In this document: in pieces, positions 48,248 through 57,400 of the stretch
Numbering within the stretch: position 1 is the stretch's first letter
Layout: the number at the start of each line of letters is the position of its first letter
From: Ligustrum vulgare
Lineage: Eukaryota > Streptophyta > Magnoliopsida > Lamiales > Oleaceae
DNA length: 64,000 nt
Direction of reading: 5' to 3'
NCBI GenBank assembly: GCA_963555705.1
Contig: OY743176.1
Location: forward strand, 59,098,040-59,162,039
Translations under genes and position numbers: made by a program
The notes under the pieces: generated by a model
What the model saw: only the letters and a program-made list of their open reading frames with translations
The model's database searches: none
Told to the model about the DNA's origin: nothing

Positions 48248-48256
48248 TTTAAATAG
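48248..48256 (+). promoter_or_regulatory. TATA-like box TTTAAATAG before the 181-aa ORF
   Basis: Lies 32 bp before the ATG at 48288. The same nine bases precede the LOG ORF (49012-49020). Function is inferred from sequence only. Confidence 0.4.
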
Positions 48257-48287
48257 ATGATTTGGGAGAAGGCTAGATCCATCAAAA

Positions 48288-48833
48288 ATGGATATCATAC
48301 TTTCAAATATTCACAAATATTATTCCAATCTTCCATTAAATGATTTGAGAAAAATTTATCGAATTAGGCTTGAAAGATTGAGGTTGCTGATGGATCATGG
48401 CATCCCAGAAGATGTTCGCTGGTTGATCGAAGCAAAAGTTCGATTAGCTGGCGAATTACCAGATTCATTTTCTAAGCACAAGCCTGGCTTAGGTAAGAGT
48501 ACTTTTGCAAAGAAGCGAAGAGCAAAAAGATTAAATAGTTGCTACAAATGTGCTCGATGGACATGTGATACCCGTTGTAAATCAATAGGATATTCATCCA
48601 TAAATCGAGACGATAAGATAGACTTCATTAAGGGTGGACTGAGTAAGGAGTCATTGAATGATATCCGATTGACTCTTGAGACGCACCCTAGTGGGTATGT
48701 GCAGCGTGAGCTACTATCTTTATGGGCTAAATTCATCAGCGATAAAGAGCGTTATAGTCTCAAAAATATAATAGCAAAAGATCCTGTTTGCCAGGCTGTT
48801 ATAAACAATGATGTTTTGGCTATGCAGCATTAA
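48288..48833 (+). CDS. 181-aa basic/Cys-rich protein, carlavirus NABP-like
   Basis: Intact 181-codon ORF starting MDIILSNIHKYYSN and ending VLAMQH. The centre has GKSTFAKKRRAKRL (69-82) followed by four cysteines C85-X2-C88-X4-C93-X3-C97. This basic arginine-rich stretch plus compact zinc-finger pattern resembles the nucleic-acid-binding proteins (Carla_C4 family) encoded near the 3' end of carlavirus genomes. Those proteins are usually shorter; this one has extra N- and C-terminal parts that I do not recognise. It lies antisense inside the LARD, 260 bp upstream of the LOG ORF and on the same strand. It may be an endogenised viral gene or a plant protein with convergent features. The frame has no stop, unlike most TE remains in this window. 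Confidence 0.6.
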   Translation: MDIILSNIHKYYSNLPLNDLRKIYRIRLERLRLLMDHGIPEDVRWLIEAKVRLAGELPDSFSKHKPGLGKSTFAKKRRAKRLNSCYKCARWTCDTRCKSIGYSSINRDDKIDFIKGGLSKESLNDIRLTLETHPSGYVQRELLSLWAKFISDKERYSLKNIIAKDPVCQAVINNDVLAMQH

Positions 48834-49011
48834 TACAAGGTAAATCATTTGATATATATGCACATATAAAATATTTTTCTGTTTCCTTTCACGGGTTTTG
48901 ATAAAGGCTAGTTAAAAATATTAAATCACCGAAAGGTGAGTAGGGTGATTTTGTCAAAAGTAAATCTTCACTTTTTCGAAAAACGAGCAGTAAATAGTGA
49001 AGTTTTTCGGT

Positions 49012-49020
49012 TTTAAATAG
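49012..49020 (+). promoter_or_regulatory. TATA-like box TTTAAATAG before the LOG ORF
   Basis: 74 bp before the ATG at 49094; identical to the box at 48248-48256. CTTTTTCG.../...AGTTTTTCGG phrases surround it. Confidence 0.4.
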
Positions 49021-49093
49021 CCAAACATTTTTCATAGTTCATGCATCCCAAAATAACATTTTCTCGTAAGTTTTTCCTTCTTTACTTTCAAAA

Positions 49094-49748
49094 ATGGAAG
49101 GACCAAAACTTCGACAGATCAAAACTATCTGTGTATTTTGTGGATCAAAAGTAGGGAAAGGTTTTGGGTATCTAGAAGCTGCTGTGGATCTTGGAAAGAA
49201 ATTGGGAGAGAAAGGTATCACTCTCGTGTATGGAGGAGGTAGCAGTGGATTGATGGGTTGTGTTTCACAATCCGCTCAAGCAGAGAAAGCAAGAGTGATA
49301 GGTGTTATACCTACTCCTTTAGCTGATATTGCAGGCAAAACACAAGGGCATGAAGTACAAACCTTATCTATCCATGAACGCATAACTTGCATGTTATATG
49401 GTTCTGACGCCTTCATAGCCCTGCCTGGAGGTTTTGGTACTTTAGAAGAAATCTTTAATATTACCTCATGGGCTCAACTAGATCTCCATACTAAGCCTAT
49501 TGGACTTTTAAATGTTAACAATTTCTTTGATGGTTTTACTAACATTTCTTGATTATGCTGTGGAACAGGGATTCATCTCTCCATTTTCTAGGAGAATCCT
49601 TATTTCTGCTCCTACTATTGAGGAACTGCTGGATAAGTTACAATCATATATTCCAATACAAGATCCAGCAGGAGTAAAGATAGATTGGTCGCAAGGAAGG
49701 GGAATCAAGCGAAAATGGAGTTCGGTTAATGTAAATTTATCTTTGTGA
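49094..49748 (+). pseudogene. LOG: LOG cytokinin riboside 5'-monophosphate phosphoribohydrolase, intron-less, frameshifted
   Basis: LOG enzymes release active cytokinin bases from nucleotide precursors in the cytosol. Visible motifs: ICVFCGSKVGKGFGYLEAAV (12-31), VYGGGSSGLMG (45-55), IHER with the expected catalytic Arg (96), and PGGFGTLEE (111-119) with its catalytic Glu. The residue after Arg96 is Ile; a Lys is usual. A one-base insertion near 49532-49536 stops the frame at 49552. The adjacent frame continues LLTFLDYAVEQGFIS through ILISAPTIEELLDKLQSYIP to KRKWSSVNVNLSL and stop at 49748, so the full family length is present. Plant LOG genes normally have several introns; none is here, which points to a retrocopy. 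It sits antisense inside the LARD. The truncated 152-aa product keeps both active-site motifs but loses the C-terminal part. Confidence 0.85.
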
Positions 49749-49754
49749 ACTCTA

Positions 49755-49962
49755 GAATAGGTGGTGGTAGAGTACGGAGTATTCTCACTCTTGAGACACA
49801 CCATAAATTTCTAGGATTTTATCAGTGTTTTAATCTTGTGTACCTCAAAGATTTAAGGTGGTAGAGTATGGAGTATTTCTTACTCTTGAGACACACCTTT
49901 TTCTTTATTTCCTCAAAATGTCAGAGGTGGTAGGATACGGCTACTCCCGAAACACATCTCTT
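49755..49962. repeat. Three imperfect ~45-bp repeats (AGGTGGTAGAGTA...CACACC)
   Basis: Copies at about 49757-49802, 49855-49900 and 49924-49960. Each is internally inverted. The second pairs AGGTG with CACCT and AGAGTA with TACTCT; the third pairs AGAGGTG with CATCTCT through one G-T pair. Confidence 0.7.
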
Positions 49963-50072
49963 ATTTTGAGGATTATAAATGTTTTTCCCCTTTTTCGTTT
50001 TGCATGTATGACTCGTTTTATGCTTATTCAGGAGCAATAATAATATCATTTCAGTATATTTAGATGATAATT

Positions 50073-50412
50073 TTTACTTCTTCTGGAGTAAATATGTACT
50101 TCTTCTGGAATACATAAGTGCTCGTGCAAGAACTTTTCCAGACACTTATCATCTAATATTCATCTCATAATACTGATGAGATTATTTTCACATTAGCTAT
50201 GTCCGTGCTATCATGTGATATTATTTTATCATACATCAACATTCTCTTGTTGAATAATTTTCATCCACCCATTCAAATTCAGATATTGGTAACTTCTGGT
50301 ACCATTGGATAAAATATTTTTATCAACATTTACCAACTTTTTGGTAGTGATAACTTCTGGTATCATTTGATGAAATATTATCTATCTTTAGTAGTGATAA
50401 CTTCTGGTATCA
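50073..50412. repeat. Hairpin arrays C and D (TTCTG loop with a bulged base)
   Basis: D units: 50073-50092 (TTTACTTC / GAGTAAA) and 50093-50116 (TATGTACTTC / GAATACATA). C units: 50288-50303 (GGTAAC / GTACC), 50348-50365 and 50395-50412 (TGATAAC / GTATCA). All have the TTCTG loop closed by C-G and one unpaired base in the left arm. Confidence 0.8.
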
Positions 50413-50429
50413 TTTAATGAAGTATTAAA

Positions 50430-50612
50430 TAACAATATTTTATTAACAATAATAATACTAGGGTTATACCACCAAGTATATATTAACAATAATATTGTAT
50501 ATATATTAACAATAATAATACTGGGGTTATACCACCAAGTATATATTAAAAATAATATTGTATATATATATTAACAATAATGATACTGGGGTTATACCAC
50601 CACGTATATATG
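50430..50612. repeat. Three ~65-bp repeats (ACTRGGGTTATACCACCAAG)
   Basis: Core phrase with TTAACAATAATAATACT before it and TATATATTAACAATAAT after it; three copies at about 50445-50500, 50505-50565 and 50570-50612. Confidence 0.75.
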
Positions 50613-50680
50613 TTGACAACAATCCTCTAATATGTTAGAATTAACCAACAATTGAGGTGTTTATATGTATTCAATTGATA

Positions 50681-50920
50681 AACCGACCATATAGGCGGTG
50701 TCAACATAATAAAATAATTAAACCGACCATATAGGCGATGTCAACATAATGAAATAATTAAACCGACCATATAGGCGGTATCAACATAATGAAATAATTA
50801 AACCGACCATATAGGCGATGTCAACATAATGAAATAATTAAACCGACCATATAGGCGGTATCAACATAATGAAATAATTAAACCGACCATATAGGCGGTA
50901 TCAACGTAATGAAATAATTA
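50681..50920. repeat. Six tandem 40-bp units (AACCGACCATATAGGCGG)
   Basis: Exact 40-bp period with starts at 50681, 50721, 50761, 50801, 50841 and 50881. Units differ mainly at GGCGGTG/GGCGATG/GGCGGTA. No unique spacers, so not a CRISPR. Confidence 0.95.
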
Positions 50921-51212
50921 CCTTTCATGAGTGAGTGAATCATATCTTTCAGTCAAGGTATTCATAATAGTCCAATCCGTTACGGTGCGTGAATTTGCTT
51001 TGAAAGTTTCGGGTTACACAATTTCTCCAATTTTTTCTATGGACTTGGAATTGATTTTCTAATCTATGATGTATAAATGATTTTCTAATACCAAAAACAC
51101 TAGATTTGAAATATGAAACGTTGATTAATAATAATCTGGTTTCTGATACAGAAGTTCATCATTTAGATGCAACTGTAGAGCATACTCCCGTCGTATTACT
51201 CAATTGGCTAGA

Positions 51213-51229
51213 GACTCGTGCTGATAACG
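51213..51229 (-). promoter_or_regulatory. Putative atypical primer-binding site of the LARD
   Basis: Minus strand CGTTATCAGCACGAGTC directly inside the 5' LTR. It lacks the starting TGG of most plant sites but keeps TATCAG, as in the initiator-Met site. The priming tRNA is not identified. Confidence 0.4.
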
Positions 51230-51463
51230 TGTTATAAAACTATCAAAATCTAAACAAGAATTAGAGATGAAGAGATGGAGAGAATAAAGAGGAGAATTCT
51301 CATTCCATTAGGTGTGTGAAATACAACAATGAATGCCTCTATTTATAGGAAGATAAAGTCATTCACAATAATTCTTTACAATATTAATTAGGTGGGAGTT
51401 AGGTAAGAAATTAGGTAGAGATCTACAAAGGAATTTCTTAATAATTTCTAATAATTTATAACA
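51230..51463 (-). repeat. 5' LTR of the LARD
   Basis: Reads as identical to 45371-45604. Confidence 0.95.
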
Positions 51464-51468
51464 AATGG

Positions 51469-52796
51469 CAATAATATCCACTGCAAAGTTCGATTAATCA
51501 AATATAAAACACAATTAAGTGACACCTCAAAATCTTTTGTTATTAATCTGTTGCTTACTATGTAAGCTCCTTTTTAAACATATTTACTCATAATCCAATT
51601 ACAAAAGAGCATGGTACAGTAGAATCAAGAATTTCTTCAAGCACATTTAATGAGCAAACTTTCAATTTTGCTCAATTTAGCCTCTGTTCGAATATTTTTT
51701 TGGTTTAAAATCAGTTTATTTCACGATTTTTGAGGTAGATGGATGATTAAAAATTGTAAAAAAAATGTGTATGATTAGAAATTGATTTGAAAAATTGTAT
51801 AGTTTAAAATTTAATTTATAAACCAAATATACTGCTGCCTCCAAACAATGGCTTAAGTATATCCCGAAATTTATATCCTTTACGAATCTTCAGTGAAAGA
51901 GTTGGGGCTCTTAAAGTTGAAGTTAACTTTTTAGGAATTTCTTCAACGCCAAGCATCCATTCAAATCTCAGTTTATTCATCAGCTTTTTACGGAATGTTC
52001 GGCTCAAGCAGTTGTCATTTATTTTTTAAATTTTTTGTGTTTTTTAGATAGATTAATAATTGAAAATTGAAGAGAAAAAATATATGTGATTAAAAAATAA
52101 TTTAAAAATTATATTATTTATAAATTTGTATATAAATTATAATCACGTAAAAGTTTTAAAAGTACCAAAAAAATACAATTTCCCAATTCTTCAAAAAATA
52201 AATAAATGGTTTTCTTAAATGGGTATTTGGTTAATTTTCACTTGTGATTTATGGGCAATAGCCAATAGGGCTGTGAATGTTTGTATTTTTTTCTCTGTTT
52301 AATTTAAAGCTGTATTTTTCAGCATTTTTGCTATCTAGCCGTGGCTGATCTACGCATTTCTCGAGAATTTCTCTTATATAATTATATGGATTAGATAATT
52401 TTTACCCGTTTAGCCCGATTTATGCTCTGAATCTCTATAATTTCCCTCAAATCCGATCTTTTTTTTATTATTTATAATTATATAATATAATTTTGATTTT
52501 ACCTTAACTTTGTACCTTTTTTCTCTTATATAAATGTTGCAAAACTTAAGAATTTCTTGAGTTGCTTATACTTTCCCCTTTTGTTTGGATTCCATAGATT
52601 TTGATTTCTAGCTTATATGTTTCTTCGTAATTTCCACGGATTTCGGTATTAATTTTCTGAAATTGAAGGGAATAGACCATTTTGGTTACTGTAGTAGTAG
52701 TATTGAATTTACAGTAACAGTGGGACTGTGAAAATTGTATCAAGTTTAGCTTCTTAATTTTCTTGATCATCTTATCAGGAAAATAGCTATATATAA
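51469..52796. other. Intergenic region upstream of the F-box gene
   Basis: Two diverged relics of the 55.5-kb MITE family appear at about 51679-51840 and 52010-52165 (GTTTATTT, GAGGTAGAT, GATTAGAAATTGATTTG phrases). TATATAAAT at 52527-52535 could be the TATA box of the following gene, 262 bp before its ATG. Confidence 0.45.
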
Positions 52797-53884
52797 ATGG
52801 AGAATGTGGGTTATTTTCGTCATTGGGATGATCTAATGCCCGATACACTTGGGTTAATATTCAAGAATCTCTCGCTTCATGATGTACTTACTGTAGTACC
52901 TAGGGTTTGCAAGTCATGGAGAAGGGCAGTGATGGGTCCTTATTGTTGGCTAGAGATAGACATTGACGAATGGAGCCGAAACAGGAAGCCTGAAATTGTC
53001 GACCGAATGGTTCGACTATTGATTGGTAGAAGCTGTGGCTCACCCCGTAAACTTTGTGTTTCCGGCCTTCCTGGGGATGAAAGCATTTTGTTCATTGCAA
53101 ACCAGTAAGTACCATGCGAGCTCATTGCTTTTTCATCGTTTATTGATTTCCTAGGATTTTGTTCGGATTTTAGAATAGTTAGAGTAATTGTTGACTGGGT
53201 TTTAGAGATTGTTAATCTGCATTTCACATTTTGAATTGTGTTCTATTGATTATGTTTTGGTTTCAAGTGCCAAATATTTATTTACAGACTTTGCGACTGC
53301 CAAGAAGTAAAATAAATGATTTGATCGTGGATAAGGTTGCCGGCATGGTATCCGGTATTACGGTTTTAGATTTGAGCCACTGCGTCAACATAGGAGGTCA
53401 AGCTCTTGAAGCAATAGGGCGGAACTGTAAATTTCTTACTAGTCTGCGCCGATCAATGTACCCACTGGATTTGTTCAACAAGCTTTCCCAAGATGATGAA
53501 GCTCTCGCCATTGCTAATACAATGCCCCGACTCAAGCAACTCGAGATTACGTACTTGCTTGTCGAAACGAAAAGCGTGATTGCGATTCTTAAAAACTGCA
53601 AACAGCTTGAGTTACTAGATGTACGAGGTTGTTGGAACGTGAGCTTGGACGAGGAAATTGTGAAAAAGTTGCCGGATTTGAAGGTGGTTGGACCCCTAAT
53701 TGTGGATCGTTATGATATGATTGGCTGGGATAATTGCTCGTGTTATGCGAGCACTTCCAGTTACATAGCCTGGGATTTTATGGCAGGGGAGATTGATGAG
53801 GATTTTGTAACTTATGTTGATGAGATGTTGGATGAAATTTGGGAACACGAAAATCCTACGGAGGAGGTAGACTTGTGGTTTTAA
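52797..53884 (+). CDS. FBW2: FBW2-like F-box/LRR protein (frame broken by a 4-bp duplication)
   Basis: F-box proteins recruit targets to SCF ubiquitin ligases; in Arabidopsis, FBW2 controls AGO1 turnover. Exon 1 (52797-53104) encodes the F-box: WDDLMPDTLGLIFKNLSLHD, then VLTVVPRVCKSWRRAVMGPY. The donor is GTAAGT (53105). The acceptor TTTCAAG ends at 53267, giving a junction FIAN-H-AKYL. Exon 2 encodes LRR-like text (LRLPRSKINDLIVDKVAGMV; ITVLDLSHCVNIGGQALEAI; LELLDVRGCWNV) and an acidic tail ending at 53884. Just after the acceptor, ATTT is doubled (53276-53283), which shifts the frame. With one ATTT removed the reading runs smoothly into LQTLRLPRS. As written, the gene gives a protein truncated soon after the F-box: a null or paralogous pseudogene, or an assembly error. 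Confidence 0.8.
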
Positions 53885-54463
53885 GACGACATTAATGCTG
53901 TAATCGAGGGGTACAACTGGCTTTGAAATTGCTATAACTTCATATATGCTCTCTGTGATGGTAATAATGTAAGGATTTGGTCGTGTATCTCGCAAATAAT
54001 CGAATCAGTACTTTGTATTTCCGACTTGGACTGTTTTAGCGTTTGTTTGGCCCAACTTATTTGGAAACTATTTTTCCTCGAAATCTCATTTTCAGCCATT
54101 AAAATAATTCACTTGGGTGTGTGATTTTTTCTATTTTTAATCACATATTCGAAAAATGGCTGCTGAAAAATATTTCCAGTACTCCCTCAGATGCTCCGGG
54201 CAAATGGGGAACTGATCCGGTCCAAAAAACCAATTAATGGGCTCCTATTGAAAGGGGGCAGTTTCATACAACATATCACCAAAATCAATTTATTGAGACA
54301 AATAAAATGGCTGTTTTCAAATATCAAGAAAATCTTCAACTTTCATTTCCATCTTTTCTCGCGTCAACAAATCAGAGCCCTTTATCATAGTTGAAAATCC
54401 AACCTTGAAAAGAAACCATGACACTGAGAACTTGAGTCCAAGTTTCTAATTTCTACACTAAAT
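53885..54463. other. Intergenic DNA between convergent genes
   Basis: 3' flanks of two convergent genes. A foldback-like segment near 54040-54180 (GCGTTTGTTTGGCC; AAATGGCTGCTGAAAAAT) may be a MITE relic. Confidence 0.4.
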
Positions 54464-57400
54464 CTAGGCTTTATCATCGTTGGTTTTCTTCTGCCTGGCC
54501 AAAGTTTGGAGTTGATCTGTTTCAAAATGATTGGATGCTCTGCCGACTTCTAAATTTGAGGCGTCCGATGCATTCCTATCTTGATTTGTTACACGTTCAC
54601 TCTCCCACAACTTTCCTGTTTTCCCAATTGCAAGAATGAGCTCAAGCTGTTTTTGCTGCTGCTCCTACATTGAACTCAAAAGTGTAATAAATCGTTAGCA
54701 ATTACAACTCATATTTTTCAACAATTTGACCTCCTAGTTTCAAGTAATATTGCACTTGTAATTATCAACAATATATTAACCAGGCAAACTAAAGATTGCT
54801 CAAGTAAATGATGCTGAAACTATATTTGAGCAATTTGAATATGTACCCCACTTGTATTTCATTTATTTTGAACAATTTTTGGTTTCTTTGTTAGGTTGGA
54901 GCCTAAATGAAAATGACTGTACATGCTAAAGTAAAATATAAGCCAATGAGTACACAAGGAGCTAGCTTTGACAAATCACCAAGGGAAGCTGCATAGAAAC
55001 ATCAAAATGTCCTAATCTGATAGGCACAAAGTTGACAGGCCCTTCGCTGGAAGATTTCTTAGGCACCAAGTGATATATCTATGAGCTTTTCATGCAACAT
55101 TAAAGCACAAATCCTTCTAAAACTCACTAGAAAACTCCTTCCGAAATTCTACGTTAATCTAATCAAAGATAAAAGAAGATTGATGGCGTGTCACTAAATG
55201 AAACTATATTCTTAGTTACTGGTAAAATCTCACCAAAACACTACGCCTGTCATTGTTTATGAAGCAGCATCACATATCGTTAATGGGCTATGCATACTAA
55301 AAATATTTAACAAAACTATCCAATATGGTTAGTTCCATGGTATGAATTCAATGATTTGAGAGAGGATAAAGTTGCATATCAATTTTCTTTCCTCTAAACC
55401 ATGAAACACAATAGAAAAATTGAATGTGAAGAGAAAGAATCATGGAAGTATTTAAAACGGGAATGTGAAGATAAAGAACAAGAAAAGATTGAATATAAGC
55501 TGTGAAACCTCTACTCGGTTGCAGTTTAATAAGCCTCCGTTTGATAATACTTTAGTGGTTTATAAACTGGTTTATTTTTAATTTTGAGGTAAAATGTGTG
55601 GTCGAAAAGTAAAGAGAAAATGTACGTGATTAAAAAGTGATTTGGGAAATTGTGTGGTTTATAAACCATTTACCAAATGGAGGCTAAATTATAAAGGAAA
55701 ATTTATTATGAAGATAAGATACAATAACTTTTATATGCAAACTACAAAATGAAATTTGATAATCTTATAAGAAATGTCTCAAAGTCCAGTCGTATGAAAA
55801 CTTTTAAGAGAATCAAATCTTATTTTCGAATATTGCTGAAAGTATCAGTTTCAGTTCAATTTAAATAAATATATATTAAATTCTCCTTGTATGCTTAAAC
55901 CTGAACCAAATTTCATAAAGGATAGTTTAGGAATTTGTGTTACCATAAAATTCGTCTTAGGAATTTGGCTTCTTGAAATTTCCTTTTCCTAATTCATCTT
56001 ATAAATAAGGAGCCATCTTTAAATTTTTAACAACATCATAACCATCATAAAAGAGAGAAAGAGAAGTTAGAGAAAATAAGCGGGCGATTTTCTCTTGTAA
56101 ACTTCTTTTCATCATAGTGAATTACAGCACCCGTGGTAGAAGAAGGCGTAATACTATATTAAGACAAATGTCTATAAATCTTGCGTGTTCTTAGAGTATT
56201 TTTTCTTTCTACGTATTGATTGCTCTCGATGGAATAGAATGAGGCTTTTAATTCTCAACAGAACTAACCATATTCATTGCATATATCCTATTACACTAAT
56301 TCTACGCAAAGTTAATAATTATATTCAGGTTTACTTTTAGTTCAATTCCAAGATAAAAATCAACAAATACATAAAATTTGGTAACGTTAAACAATCAGCG
56401 GTAGGGGATGAAACCTTACAAATATGGCTTCTGCATACTATTAACATATTTCAAGATCAATAAAACCAAAACTTATTCTTATGTTGGTAAGTTATGTAGG
56501 CAGCTATTGCCAATTATATACTTCAAGATTGAAAATAAATTAAGTAAAATTGAATGTTTAAAACTATGATTCAACATAAAAAAGGATTAAAAGTAGAACT
56601 ATATTAGTTTACAACAAATTGCAAAGTTATAAGAATTCAACTTTAAAGGACCAACTTGGACAGAAGTTCCAAATAAAGAAAGGGAATTTTGTGGAAACAT
56701 TCACTAAGTAAAGGTTCTTGTCTTGATCTAAACATTTCCCTAGGACTTAGTGGTCTAAGAAGGAAGAACTTGGGGTAATTTTTATAAATAGAATAAATTA
56801 TTAATTTAAAAGTAACTTTCCATATATCAACAAATGGTGAATTAGGAAGTGTCTTTTTCCTGGCCACTAAATGACCTAGAAAACTGAGATAAATCTGGTC
56901 CAGTTGAAGGGCTCCTTGTATGCTTTACCCACGTCAAGCAGTTAATAGAAATATGAAATTCTTGACACATGAAGTGACAATATTTCAGTTTTGAACATCA
57001 TCCAAAAGTGATCAGCATCTTTTCTTATTTCACGAGTTTAATATGACAATATCTACCTGCATGGCCAGCAGAACCTTTTGAATTTCACTGAGCTCCTTCT
57101 CAAGAATGTCTCCGTGAACTGACAATGCTTTAATGGCCTCAGAATTCTTCTGGGCCAATGCTACACTCTGCATATGACAAGCAGAAATTTAAATTCCAGA
57201 ATGTTTAAAGATCCCTATACAGATCCCCCCCAAGCCCCAACCCAAAAAAAAAAAAAAAAAACAGAATATGCATGCAAATGAGTTGTAGGTGAATGCATGT
57301 CTATAATTAAAAAGAAGATAAATGAATTAGAATTAGAATTTAGATTTATGATTTAAAATCTTTGTCTAATAGGAAATGAGGTAAAATGTATATTGACTAA

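Larger units (their letters stand above)
45371..51463 (-). mobile_element. LARD: large non-autonomous LTR element carrying foreign ORFs
   Basis: Two 234-bp LTRs that I read as identical lie at 45371-45604 and 51230-51463, with perfect target duplication AATGG (45366-45370, 51464-51468). On the minus strand a polypurine tract (CAAGGGGGAG) precedes the left LTR, so the element runs right to left. The five motifs at 45637-46364 match sequence that, to my knowledge, lies 3' of RNase H in related plant Copia elements, in the same polarity. The 5.6-kb interior has no gag or pol. It holds two plus-strand ORFs (48288-48833, 49094-49748) and several families of short repeats and hairpins. LTR identity implies very recent transposition, using enzymes from another element. 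Confidence 0.92.

Noticed and set aside
48866..49085. Possible intron linking the 181-aa ORF and LOG into one gene
   Set aside because: The first ORF ends in a normal stop and LOG has its own start; no donor/acceptor pair joins them in frame.
50681..50920. CRISPR-like regular repeat
   Set aside because: Six 40-bp units directly abut with no unique spacers, inside a plant retroelement.
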